Origin: Candidatus Poribacteria bacterium | Lineage (GTDB): Bacteria > Poribacteria > WGA-4E > WGA-3G | Direction of reading: 5' to 3' | Length of the DNA stretch: 64,000 nt | Assembly: GCA_958295945.1 (NCBI GenBank) | Contig: OY282386.1 | Location: 2,108,001 to 2,172,000, forward strand | The notes under the pieces: generated by a model | The model's database searches: none | What the model was told of the DNA's origin: nothing | The model's input: only the letters and a program-made list of their open reading frames with translations | Shown here: in pieces, positions 1 to 8,481 of the stretch | Numbering within the stretch: position 1 is the first letter of the stretch | How the letters are laid out: each line of letters starts with the position of its first letter | Position numbers and translations under genes: made by a program

Positions 1-407
1 GCATCTTTTGCTACATCCATCACCCGTACAATCTGTTCATGTAAAACATCACGTTGGGATTGGATAATAAGCATGGTTTTCTGTTCTCCAGGTGCATTGA
101 GAAGTATTCCAAACATTTCGTCAAATTGCACAACTGCCCCATTCAAAAGCATCGTACCAGCTTTATCACTGACAGTGGGATTGTCAATCTTGACTACAAG
201 TCCTTTCGGTTTCTCCTTTGAAGGAGGTCCCGGAGGTGGAAGTTGGACACGTATACCCGGCATTGGGGCAAATGTCGTTGACACCATGAAGAAAATCAGG
301 AGCAGGAACACACAATCAATCATTGGAGCCATACTGAGCGTCGGCGGTTTACGTTCGCGTATTCGCGTTGCCATAAGGCTTAATTTGGCTTCACCAAGTT
401 GTTGCAT
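1..407 (-). CDS. exbD: ExbD/TolR-family biopolymer transport protein (3' end outside window)
   Basis: The frame opens at an ATG at 407 behind an AGGAGA-like site (416-421) and runs off the window start, giving 135 codons. Residues 1-22 are a short basic cytoplasmic segment. One membrane helix follows at about 27-45 and carries the conserved proton-path aspartate (D31, in the context MAPMIDCVF). The rest is the periplasmic domain with an LPPPGPP-type linker. ExbD works with ExbB to couple proton flow to energy-dependent outer-membrane processes. The ExbB gene lies immediately upstream on the same strand (57 bp gap), so the pair forms an operon. No TonB gene is visible here. Confidence 0.9.
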   Translation of the reverse strand, partial: MQQLGEAKLSLMATRIRERKPPTLSMAPMIDCVFLLLIFFMVSTTFAPMPGIRVQLPPPGPPSKEKPKGLVVKIDNPTVSDKAGTMLLNGAVVQFDEMFGILLNAPGEQKTMLIIQSQRDVLHEQIVRVMDVAKD

Positions 408-463
408 TTCAAATTCTCCCTATATTTAGACTTAAGCGAGGAATATACCTCAACTTGTTGTAA

Positions 464-1528
464 TTAAGCGTTCGCATCACCAACAATCAATTGGTTAACG
501 ATTTCTGTGGATACCTGGGAGATTTCAACCATATGTCTATTAACCCAACTGTCAAACAATTGGAAGAAAATCAGACACGGAATAGCAACTGTCAAACCAC
601 CAGCGGTTGTAAGGAGTGCCTGTGAAATACCACCAGCAAGTTGTTGCGGATCACCAGTACCTTCAAGAGCAATCGTAGTAAACGCGGTAATCATACCCGT
701 AACAGTACCGAGCAGACCGAAGAGTGGTGAAACAACAGCGACCGTTCCAAGCACCGGAAGATTTCGTTCTAATTCAGGAATTTCAAGGAGGCTTGCTTCT
801 TCAATGGCTTCCTGAATTTCCTCTTTGGTAATATCTCTTTCTTCTATTTGAGCTTGACTATATCTGAGCAGTCCAGCTTTCAATACGTTAGCAAGAGGAC
901 CTCCTGCTTCTTCACAAGTTGAAACCGCTTCCATTATGTTCTCTTTTCGTAATGAATCAGCGATACTTGCGATGAACTGTTCAGTGCCAATTCGTGAGCG
1001 GCTTCGGACAAAGGTGAAAAGTCTTTCAATAATGAAAGTAAGCGCGACAATAGAGCAAATCGCTAACGGATAAAAGACAAATCCAAACTTCATGAAAAAG
1101 GAGATGATATTATCCTTTTCTCTCATTTTGATACGGTCAAAGATTTCACCGCCAGCAGCAACAACCTTTGACTTACCAATTCGATCTCCATAACCTTCTT
1201 TAGCTACACTGATGGTATAACGTCCTGCGGGAAGGCCGCTTTTTTCATAGACACCTTGATCATCTGTAGTCACTAGATACTCTTGACCGCTACCAGCATC
1301 TACGATCTTTACAGAAACGTCTTCTATAGGATTCTGTTCAGCAGATGTATCAATAACTTCTCCCCTGATCGTCGCACCACCCATGCTTTCAACGCCTTCA
1401 CCTGCGGTTTCACCATCTGCGACATCTACACTGGGTGCTTCAACTGGTTCCTCTTCTTGTGCTATTACAATGCCAGTAGCCATGAAAACACAGGCGACTA
1501 ACATTAAAAGTAAACTTAAACGAGTCAT
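464..1528 (-). CDS. exbB: ExbB/TolQ/MotA proton channel with N-terminal carboxypeptidase-regulatory-like domain
   Basis: 354 aa with a good AAGGAGA site before the ATG. Residues 1-24 are a signal peptide ending in VIAQ, followed by an acidic linker. Residues about 53-133 look like a carboxypeptidase regulatory-like beta-sandwich (motifs GEVIDT, GVYEKSGLPAGRYTISV, KEGY). The MotA/TolQ/ExbB channel follows, with membrane helices near 147-168, 262-287 and 308-328 and the family motif LLGTVTGMI. The inner-membrane complex with ExbD would power outer-membrane transport. The exported sandwich domain is unusual for ExbB and may reach periplasmic partners. The downstream exbD supports the call. Confidence 0.9.
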   Translation of the reverse strand: MTRLSLLLMLVACVFMATGIVIAQEEEPVEAPSVDVADGETAGEGVESMGGATIRGEVIDTSAEQNPIEDVSVKIVDAGSGQEYLVTTDDQGVYEKSGLPAGRYTISVAKEGYGDRIGKSKVVAAGGEIFDRIKMREKDNIISFFMKFGFVFYPLAICSIVALTFIIERLFTFVRSRSRIGTEQFIASIADSLRKENIMEAVSTCEEAGGPLANVLKAGLLRYSQAQIEERDITKEEIQEAIEEASLLEIPELERNLPVLGTVAVVSPLFGLLGTVTGMITAFTTIALEGTGDPQQLAGGISQALLTTAGGLTVAIPCLIFFQLFDSWVNRHMVEISQVSTEIVNQLIVGDANA

Positions 1529-1767
1529 TCGTTCTGGTTCTCCTTTAGTTGAGTTATATGCCGATTCGGCAGTAAATTTCTATTATTATAATTAGTAAAT
1601 CGGAAAAAATGATAAACACATTTTAATAGTTGCAACAGTTTATATACTGGTTCTGCATTATCAACACCTGAACACTATAAAAGTTACGTTCTGTTCAGGA
1701 TTCTGCTTGATATTAATGTCATATTTCTATACAACAAACACATACTGTAACTAACTAACGTCATAAA

Positions 1768-1802
1768 GTTTGTTGGACCCAGAGAGACTGAGTCCAACAA
1801 AC
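1768..1802 (-). terminator. Terminator-like hairpin after the outer-membrane lipoprotein gene
   Basis: An 11-bp perfect inverted repeat (1768-1778 with 1792-1802) with an inner CAG/CTG pairing lies 16 nt after the stop codon of the minus-strand gene at 1818. There is no long U tract, so termination strength is uncertain. Confidence 0.55.
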
Positions 1803-1817
1803 CACTAATGAACTTAG

Positions 1818-4800
1818 TTAGAATCCCATCATTGCTCGCACAAATGTAGTATTACTGGTTGTGTTCTTGACAAGGATGGTATGTCTTCGGTAACCTGCCA
1901 AGATGACTATATTGAAACCGAGCCATTCGCCTCTATTAATAACTTGGATTTCAAAAATTCGTGTCCGCAAATCAGGGCGATACTGGATTGGCACTGGTTC
2001 GTCTGGACCGAAAACAGACAGATAGTTCTTGAAGTTCTTGTCTCGGTTGGTAAACTTCCGATATTGGAATCCACCCAGAATATTCACTTTTGGAGTGAAT
2101 TGGTAATCAAGACGGACACCAAGAACATCTTCACGACTTCTACGGTTGAAACGGAGATATTCAACTGGTTCGTCGTCTGTCGGAACAAAGTGCTTCGTGT
2201 TCAGAACTTCGCCGATTTCTTCAGCAGTTCTGTCAAACGCACGATCCCAAATATACTTAACCATTGGTGTCAGTGTCAAATCTTCACCGATCCTATCAAC
2301 ATACGGAAGGTCACCAAGTGGGATCTCATATTTTGCTTTCAAAATAACCTGCTGACTCCGTATATTCCGTTCGGGATAACGGCGCCGTTTCCAATTGTCA
2401 ACATCATAAATGAGACCCGTGTCAGCTGGATCAAGCGCGTTAACACCGTGATCGGGATAGAACGGGAAGTCCCGTCTGTCACCACTATCCCGCACCTGTT
2501 CGTCCGGAACGAGAAAATCAATGCGTTCATCGGGTTCAAACAACTCCGTGCCAGCATCATACTCAACATCTAAGAAAACTGCTTCTTCTTCATCAAGTTC
2601 GAATTGCTTCTGCAATACGACCAAAAGTTTGGTTTCCAATGTAAGATTAGGCACAGCAGTATATAGGAACTGTAATGTTGATGTATTTACACGTGCATTG
2701 TAGTAATCAAGTTCGTCTTCGATTTGATCAGCTTCTAAGTCACCAACCTGCAAGGTAATGGTGTAATCAGGAATATCGTCACGGACTCGGACGAAACGGT
2801 TTTGGAATAGGATTGTTCCAAAATCGGGAATATCGCGTTGGTAGGTTATGTGTAGATATTTGGAATCATTCTGCCTACGACTTGATACCTCGTTTTCATT
2901 CAACCAACCGACTTGAAGAGACAAGTTATCAAGTAAATCATATTCTGCTTTTAAATGATAGCCTTCTCTGTCAATACCGTATTCATACTGTGGTTCAAAA
3001 TCATCTTCAAGTGAATCAATTGTTCCATTATTATTCAAGTCAATCAGATCGGTAAAGACAGGTGGATCAGCCTCAAAGATTAGAAAATCTTCTTGGTAGT
3101 CTAAGATACCGTTCTGGTCTCTATCATCAGCACGAGGGAGGACATTGTCAAAGTCTATGTCATCGGGCCAATCATCGTCATCGTCATCATCCTCAATGAG
3201 GGTATAATGAGGTGCATCCCACCGAGCAATATCTACTGATTCTGGTGATGGAGGAATGGTATAAGTCTGATCACGGTTTATATTTGCCCCGAAGTTCAGA
3301 TATGTAGTCGTGTACCCAGGATCGATGTGGTATAACACACCTTCAAGGTAGAGTTTTCCAAAACGTGATTTGAGTTGGACAAACCATGCCGATTCCCTGC
3401 CCAATACCCCATCACCATCTTCATCCGTTCCATCTCCACCCAGCATTGCTTCAAACCTTTCACCCTGGGCTTCTGAGTAGGTAGGTATACCATTGTCGGT
3501 TACCAGACCATCTGCACCAACAGTTACGTTAGTAGTTTCCTCACCTTCTTCAGTAACAATAACGGATCTGATACGACTAAATCCAACTTGATCTTTAGGA
3601 ATAGTGGGATACTGTTTATATTTTCCGTTAATAGAATAGTGTGCTCTGACAAAAACATTTCCAACTGTTCCTTCCAAATCCAAACCATAGAGAAGCGCAG
3701 CACGTGCTGCCCCATAACGATATTGGACTTTTCTCGGTCTTCCTTCACCTTCCCATGCGGCAGGATTGTCTAAGAGAGCTGCACGGTTGTCGGTATAATC
3801 TGAAGATTGTCCGTAGTTCCCTGGTGCCTCAATGATGTCACGATATGGCATTTGAATGTGACCATCTTCAGTCTTAATCCATTCCTGAATATCAGAATCT
3901 GACGCAGCAAGGTTGGCTTCACTTGTACCAATTACAGCAATGTTATAGTCGCCAGCAACGATCATATCAAAAACGACATCTTTTACTGTGCGTGGATCAA
4001 TATCATGCTGTTCAAATACCAAGTCATATCTCATCTTATTGAAACCATCAGCGATCTTCCATTCTCCATCAACGGAATCACGAATTTGATCAACAGAAGG
4101 ATCTACGGGTTGAATTTCGTCTATAAACACATCAATTTCTATTTTTTCTTCGGGTAGTAGATTCGGTTCAATACCTTCAGCTAAGTCTTCAGCAGGTAGA
4201 TCTTCAAGAGCTTGTGTAATAACCGTAATTTTCATGGTTTTGAAAGCTGCCCCTACACCGCCTTGGAACCTATCCTCAAGTATATTTTGGAGTTCATCTG
4301 ACGAAAGCCCTCTACGGTCATTTGTATTGATAAAGGCTTCGTATAGATGATTGTCTTCTGGAGAGTCATCTCGGAAAACAACCGTAATGCTTTCTGGTGG
4401 GGTATTCGCAACTGTCCCCATCAACGGGTTTTCCACACGTTCCGGGTGTTCTTTATGCAAGTTCACATAAGTAAAACCGATACGGAAAATATCTCCTAAT
4501 AGACCCTGTGCCCGGAAGCCAATAAGACGGGCATTTTCAATATGGCGAACACCCGCAGCATCGTTCAAACCATTGCGACGACCAAGTGTCGGAGCAAGTT
4601 GAGCGTTTTGGTCTGGCAGATAAATAGGGTTGGAGATACGTGAGTTAATGAGGGTAAAAAGATGGCGCTCTTGCGAAAATGAAATGTCCCACCTAAATCC
4701 ATCAAATTCAGTTTTGTAGATCGCATATCTATTAGGAAATAAGGTAGAAGGTTTGAGACGAATATGGTCGCCAATGGCAAACTCTGTATATCTACCGCGA

Positions 4801-5147
4801 TAGGCATCTTCAGTCAGGATAGTGCGGTCCAATTGGATTGAGTATCGTTCAGTATCAAGCTGACCTGTCCTACCTATGATCAATTCTCCGTTTTGATCAA
4901 ACTCTTTCTCTTCAAGATAATGTTGTACTTCACTTCCTTCCAGAAGTTCTTTACCGAATAGATCGTAGAAAAACTTGGGTTCCTCTTCTAATCGAAATCT
5001 ATCTGAGAATTTAGAGTCGCCATCAATAGTAGGCAAGAGAGGTTCTTGCGGTCCTAAACTCTGTGCACCACAACCGTAGAGCACAAGGACACTTAGGATA
5101 CATGGTACTACAAGCAAAACATTGTATAGGCGTTTTAACTTGTTCAT
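1818..5147 (-). CDS. Large outer-membrane beta-barrel-like lipoprotein
   Basis: 1109 aa, start at 5147 behind an AAGGAGGA site. The signal peptide ends in a lipobox (LYGC, lipidated C26). The protein is rich in alternating hydrophobic and polar strands with aromatic girdles and ends in MMGF, an aromatic C-terminus typical of outer-membrane barrels. Around residues 655-720 there is a run of Asp residues followed by two calcium-binding-like repeats (DRDQNGILDYQEDF and DLNNNGTIDSLEDDF). No specific family is recognised. A surface or outer-membrane role is inferred from topology only. Lipobox plus barrel-like end is an odd combination. It is monocistronic, with a hairpin just downstream. Confidence 0.7.
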   Translation of the reverse strand: MNKLKRLYNVLLVVPCILSVLVLYGCGAQSLGPQEPLLPTIDGDSKFSDRFRLEEEPKFFYDLFGKELLEGSEVQHYLEEKEFDQNGELIIGRTGQLDTERYSIQLDRTILTEDAYRGRYTEFAIGDHIRLKPSTLFPNRYAIYKTEFDGFRWDISFSQERHLFTLINSRISNPIYLPDQNAQLAPTLGRRNGLNDAAGVRHIENARLIGFRAQGLLGDIFRIGFTYVNLHKEHPERVENPLMGTVANTPPESITVVFRDDSPEDNHLYEAFINTNDRRGLSSDELQNILEDRFQGGVGAAFKTMKITVITQALEDLPAEDLAEGIEPNLLPEEKIEIDVFIDEIQPVDPSVDQIRDSVDGEWKIADGFNKMRYDLVFEQHDIDPRTVKDVVFDMIVAGDYNIAVIGTSEANLAASDSDIQEWIKTEDGHIQMPYRDIIEAPGNYGQSSDYTDNRAALLDNPAAWEGEGRPRKVQYRYGAARAALLYGLDLEGTVGNVFVRAHYSINGKYKQYPTIPKDQVGFSRIRSVIVTEEGEETTNVTVGADGLVTDNGIPTYSEAQGERFEAMLGGDGTDEDGDGVLGRESAWFVQLKSRFGKLYLEGVLYHIDPGYTTTYLNFGANINRDQTYTIPPSPESVDIARWDAPHYTLIEDDDDDDDWPDDIDFDNVLPRADDRDQNGILDYQEDFLIFEADPPVFTDLIDLNNNGTIDSLEDDFEPQYEYGIDREGYHLKAEYDLLDNLSLQVGWLNENEVSSRRQNDSKYLHITYQRDIPDFGTILFQNRFVRVRDDIPDYTITLQVGDLEADQIEDELDYYNARVNTSTLQFLYTAVPNLTLETKLLVVLQKQFELDEEEAVFLDVEYDAGTELFEPDERIDFLVPDEQVRDSGDRRDFPFYPDHGVNALDPADTGLIYDVDNWKRRRYPERNIRSQQVILKAKYEIPLGDLPYVDRIGEDLTLTPMVKYIWDRAFDRTAEEIGEVLNTKHFVPTDDEPVEYLRFNRRSREDVLGVRLDYQFTPKVNILGGFQYRKFTNRDKNFKNYLSVFGPDEPVPIQYRPDLRTRIFEIQVINRGEWLGFNIVILAGYRRHTILVKNTTSNTTFVRAMMGF

Positions 5148-5536
5148 TAGTTTGTTATTCCTCCTTAGGAAAATTTTATTCGGAATTAGGCTGCCTGTCT
5201 ACGTAAATCACATTTCCTGGGTGCAGGTGTCTGACATCCGAAAAACCTTAAATAATTGAAAGAATCTATGATATTTGTAAACGAATAAAGGAAATATCCG
5301 TTATTTACAATAACAGACTATCCGTGTGAGTTCTATAATTTCACTCACGGTCAAATACAAACTTCTTCCTGACAGATTGAAAATAATAGATTAGCAGGTA
5401 TTAGATTCGATACCAAATTAAGGGGTCTTGGGAGTAATACTCCGCAAAACGCTTATTAAATGTATAAAATAACATAGATGTGATTTTTTGTCAAGTTTTT
5501 GACGAAAAAGAAAATGTAACTGAAAAATTCTGATAT

Positions 5537-5565
5537 ATCATACCAAAATTGTCATTATCTTGCAA
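5537..5565 (-). promoter_or_regulatory. Sigma70-type promoter candidate for the outer-membrane lipoprotein
   Basis: On the minus strand a -35 TTGCAA (5560-5565) and a -10 TATGAT (5537-5542) are separated by exactly 17 bp. This would give a leader of roughly 380 nt before the ATG at 5147. Seen by eye only. Confidence 0.45.
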
Positions 5566-5599
5566 CAAAAACATTTTCACCAATTTATTTTTGATGAAA

Positions 5600-5718
5600 G
5601 TTATTCCATTTCTAAAAAATAACGTCCCCTTAAGAAATAGATGGTTCGTAGTCGCTCAATTCATTGCGCCTCGGACATTCTAATTCAAAAGGGAAATTCA
5701 TTAATAGAATTGGTATTA
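5600..5718. repeat. MITE-like dispersed repeat, family 1 (copy 1)
   Basis: A 119-bp segment with inward-facing ends resembling each other (TTATTCCATTTCT at left, AGAATTGGTATTA at right) and a palindromic core CAATTCATTG within GTTCGTAGTCGCTCAATTCA (5644-5663). The same core and flanks recur at 17570-17651, 33202-33298 and 34284-34380, with a decayed core at 60494-60530. No coding capacity, so a non-autonomous element is likely. Confidence 0.6.
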
Positions 5719-5743
5719 TTTATCTGTGATGTGAACTTGTGAT

Positions 5744-7150
5744 TTAACTACGACTAGTTTCTGTTGATCTTATGACAAACTCAGAGAATAAAGCAAACGT
5801 AATTCCTAAACATAATCCAACAATGCCCGATAAAATTACTATCAATTTGAATTGAGGACTGACCGGCACTTTTCTTGGAATCGCAATATCTACGATCTCA
5901 ATCCCACCTTTCTGTTTAGGATTAATATCGGATTCTGCGCCTATAATTTCAGATTCAAGATACCTTTTTTCAATCTCTTCCTTGATTGTACTTGCCAGTT
6001 CTATTTTGGTGCGTAGTTGCGTTAGGGTGTGTTGGTTTTCTGGAATTCGGTTTAGTAATTTCTGTAGTTCATCACTTACTTCACGCAATTCTTGCTTTAG
6101 TTGAGATACATCGTTTTTATGCCCTTCTATAATAGGTGGTAACTCAAGCAATTGGTTCAGTATATAAGTATAATTGGCAGAAATACCATAGGTAGTTGTA
6201 GTCGTTGTTTTCGGGGTGGATTCAGACTGTTCCCTCATCTCACCAATTTGCGCTTCAAGTCCACTGATCTCAGGTGAACTTTTTCCGAACTTCTCCGCAT
6301 CACCGGTACGTTGAGATTCCAAATCAATTAATTTTTCGTGCCGATATAACCAAAGCGGGTTATGGTTTTGAGTTTCGGAAATTTGTGTCTGTTTGGGAAG
6401 GTCTTTAAGTTGGTGTTCAAAATGACTTAAGCGTCTACCAGCAGTATAAAGGGATTGTTCTGCAATTCCCATTTGCTCCTGCAATTTATGGTGTTGTTCC
6501 AATAAACTTGCTAACATTGGGAACCAAGTTTCAGGACTTCTGTTTTGACGGATAAACGTAAGTGTATCGTTTATTAGTTCCGCTATCTCTGTGTCAATTT
6601 CTTCACGTTTTTGCTCAAGAAAACTTTGCCGTCTTGCTAACCTCGTCTTTTCGTTTTCACTTCGTAATGCCTGCATGTCACGTGCCAGTTGATTAACCAA
6701 CAACGCTGCGTTTCGTTCACCACCTTCAGCTTCACTTAATTCAACTTTCAATTCAATGTAGTCAGCCTCTGGGTGAATTTGCGCATTCAATTTCCGTTTG
6801 AGATTCCCTATTCCTGGTAGGTGCTGCACACCTCCAAGTTCACTATCCTCAAGGTTTTCAACAGCACTGTTTAACATGGACTCTGTAGAAAACCTCTCAC
6901 TAATTGTTGCCATCTCCCGTCTATCCATGCCACCAGAAAAGACAGATTGAAACAAATTAGTAGAGGAGAACGAAGGGGTTGTATTAGGTTGGATGAGGAG
7001 CATCTTCGTTGATGCAGAGTAAGTCTTCGGTATACGGAGAGATATAACAAGCGACGTTCCTAAAACCAATAAACTACTTAAGCAGATAACAAAACTGTAT
7101 TTTCTAATGAATTGTAGGTAGTCACGCAACGGATCCTCTGTCTGATGCAT
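5744..7150 (-). CDS. Wzz/GNVR-type polysaccharide chain-length determinant-like protein
   Basis: 468 aa. A short cytoplasmic segment is followed by membrane helix 1 (about 17-38, FVICLSSLLVLGTSLVI). A periplasmic domain with long coiled-coil stretches (about 150-420) follows, then a proline-containing motif before helix 2 (PRKVPVSPQFKL then IVILSGIVGLCLGITFAL, about 435-460). This is the classic layout of polysaccharide co-polymerases that control O-antigen or exopolysaccharide length. No kinase domain and no glycosyltransferase neighbours are present, so the polymer cannot be named. The start codon has only a weak ribosome-binding site. Confidence 0.85.
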   Translation of the reverse strand: MHQTEDPLRDYLQFIRKYSFVICLSSLLVLGTSLVISLRIPKTYSASTKMLLIQPNTTPSFSSTNLFQSVFSGGMDRREMATISERFSTESMLNSAVENLEDSELGGVQHLPGIGNLKRKLNAQIHPEADYIELKVELSEAEGGERNAALLVNQLARDMQALRSENEKTRLARRQSFLEQKREEIDTEIAELINDTLTFIRQNRSPETWFPMLASLLEQHHKLQEQMGIAEQSLYTAGRRLSHFEHQLKDLPKQTQISETQNHNPLWLYRHEKLIDLESQRTGDAEKFGKSSPEISGLEAQIGEMREQSESTPKTTTTTTYGISANYTYILNQLLELPPIIEGHKNDVSQLKQELREVSDELQKLLNRIPENQHTLTQLRTKIELASTIKEEIEKRYLESEIIGAESDINPKQKGGIEIVDIAIPRKVPVSPQFKLIVILSGIVGLCLGITFALFSEFVIRSTETSRS

Positions 7151-7213
7151 GAAAAATCAATTTTCACCGTCGAACCAAGTGAAAATCACCCTCCTTATAT
7201 TTCACCTTATTGA

Positions 7214-7774
7214 CTATAAATTATTAGCAATCCGAATTTCTTCATCATTAAAAGCTTCGTCATGCCATTCAGTGATTCGCCATTCACCGTCTCTCTTTTC
7301 AAAGATAAACAGGTTGTCACCTTCTGCGAACCATCCAGTGAATCCACCTTCAAGCGATTCACCATCAGCAACAAAACCTTGAATGCGGTAATGATTTCGG
7401 ACTTCTGCTTGAATGCCATCCTCAGTGATAGCTATTTCAGGTGGAACAGAGAGTTCAATTTCTATATCTTGGAAACGACTGAAAACACGTGTAGCAGAAT
7501 CACGTTCGTCTCGGATGTCATCAAACTCCAGGTCATCCGTTTTATCGCCATCTGTTCCCATGTCAGAAACGTAACGAAACCCATCAGACCAATATGCACT
7601 CATATAGGTCTCAACATCTTCGGTTTCATAACCTTCCCTCCACCTTTTCAAAACACTGTTAATTGCCAAAAAGTCCTCTGGCGGCACTTGATTAACCTTA
7701 TCAACATCGCCGCATCCAATAAGACTCACTATTAAAACGAGTAGACTGCTTATTTTTATTAATCTCTTTAACAT
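7214..7774 (-). CDS. Lipoprotein with NTF2/SnoaL-like (DUF4440-type) domain
   Basis: The ATG at 7774 is chosen because the longer TTG-initiated frame would place its own start over the GGAGG site. The resulting 186-aa protein starts MLKRLIKISSLLVLIVSLIGC, a lipobox with C21. The mature part resembles the cone-shaped NTF2-like fold seen in SnoaL/DUF4440 proteins (early VLKRWREGYETEDVETYMSAYW, late FEKRDGEWRITEWHDEA). Such domains bind small ligands or act as accessory domains. No catalytic residues can be assigned. Its start lies 20 bp after the stop of the DUF5683-like gene on the same strand, so the two are probably cotranscribed. Confidence 0.7.
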   Translation of the reverse strand: MLKRLIKISSLLVLIVSLIGCGDVDKVNQVPPEDFLAINSVLKRWREGYETEDVETYMSAYWSDGFRYVSDMGTDGDKTDDLEFDDIRDERDSATRVFSRFQDIEIELSVPPEIAITEDGIQAEVRNHYRIQGFVADGESLEGGFTGWFAEGDNLFIFEKRDGEWRITEWHDEAFNDEEIRIANNL

Positions 7775-7793
7775 AATAATCGTATCCTCCAAA

Positions 7794-8354
7794 TTAAAAT
7801 GTTTTGACGACTCCTAAATAGAGACGTGATGGTGTGATTCCAACTTGGAGTCCTAAATTTTCGATCTGTTGTGCATCCTCTTGTATAGAATTAACATGCG
7901 AATTAGCATTATAGAAATTAGCACTTACATAAGAATCAATAATACTATATGCCCACATACCTACGCCTGCGTAAATAAAGAACATCTTAAGTTTATACTT
8001 TTGATTTGCTTTGTCGTAACTTTCAAATACAGTGAAAGAATCGTCTGGTTCAAAACTTGCTGTTAGGACGTAGTTGTTATACTCTGAAGCAAACGCTTGA
8101 TGTGCAAAATATGCACCAACTGCTGAACTACCAATACCGAGTAAAATTAAACTGGCACGGAAGTAGTTACGACTATGTATCTGACCCCATCCAGGAACAA
8201 AAGTAGACCGAACCATTGTTCCAATCGGGGAAATTAACCTTATAGTTTTTTCCGATTCCGTAACCGTAGTACTGTCTTCAATATCATCTGCGAAACAGAA
8301 CTGCAGACTGAACAGGAAAATTAAAAGGGGCAAAAGTATACGCATTGATTTCAT
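7794..8354 (-). CDS. DUF5683-like membrane protein
   Basis: The frame extends to 8447, but the first plausible start is MKSMRILLPLL at 8354, which puts a signal sequence (LLIFLFSLQFCFA) at the N-terminus. The core matches the DUF5683 pattern: a polar stretch, then RSTFVPGWGQIHSRNYFRASLILLGIG with the PGxGQ motif and paired membrane helices, then a YNNY segment and a third helix (KLKMFFIYAGVGMWAYSIIDSYVSA). The function of this family is unknown. The gene precedes the NTF2-like lipoprotein gene, and a hairpin separates it from the gene upstream. Confidence 0.65.
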   Translation of the reverse strand: MKSMRILLPLLIFLFSLQFCFADDIEDSTTVTESEKTIRLISPIGTMVRSTFVPGWGQIHSRNYFRASLILLGIGSSAVGAYFAHQAFASEYNNYVLTASFEPDDSFTVFESYDKANQKYKLKMFFIYAGVGMWAYSIIDSYVSANFYNANSHVNSIQEDAQQIENLGLQVGITPSRLYLGVVKTF

Positions 8355-8413
8355 TGATTTCTCTATGGTTGAATACATAAGTTGTAGACAAATTAAATAA
8401 AGTCTTGATATAT

Positions 8414-8452
8414 ATTGGATGCCTCGGACAATAATTGGACAAGGCATCCAAT
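8414..8452 (-). terminator. Hairpin after the Ser/Arg-rich secreted protein gene
   Basis: An 11-bp perfect inverted repeat (8414-8424 with 8442-8452, ATTGGATGCCT arms) lies 30 nt downstream of the minus-strand stop at 8482 and before the next start at 8354. A T-rich stretch follows on the minus strand, so it is a plausible terminator. Confidence 0.55.
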
Positions 8453-8481
8453 ATTATTTAATCAATTATGTTGACAAAATC

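Larger units (their letters stand above)
5148..5743. other. Gene-free AT-rich intergenic region
   Basis: About 600 bp between the lipoprotein gene start and the end of the Wzz-like gene. It holds a likely minus-strand promoter (5537-5565) and a MITE-like repeat (5600-5718). No open frame with a plausible start and ribosome-binding site was seen in the rest. Confidence 0.6.
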
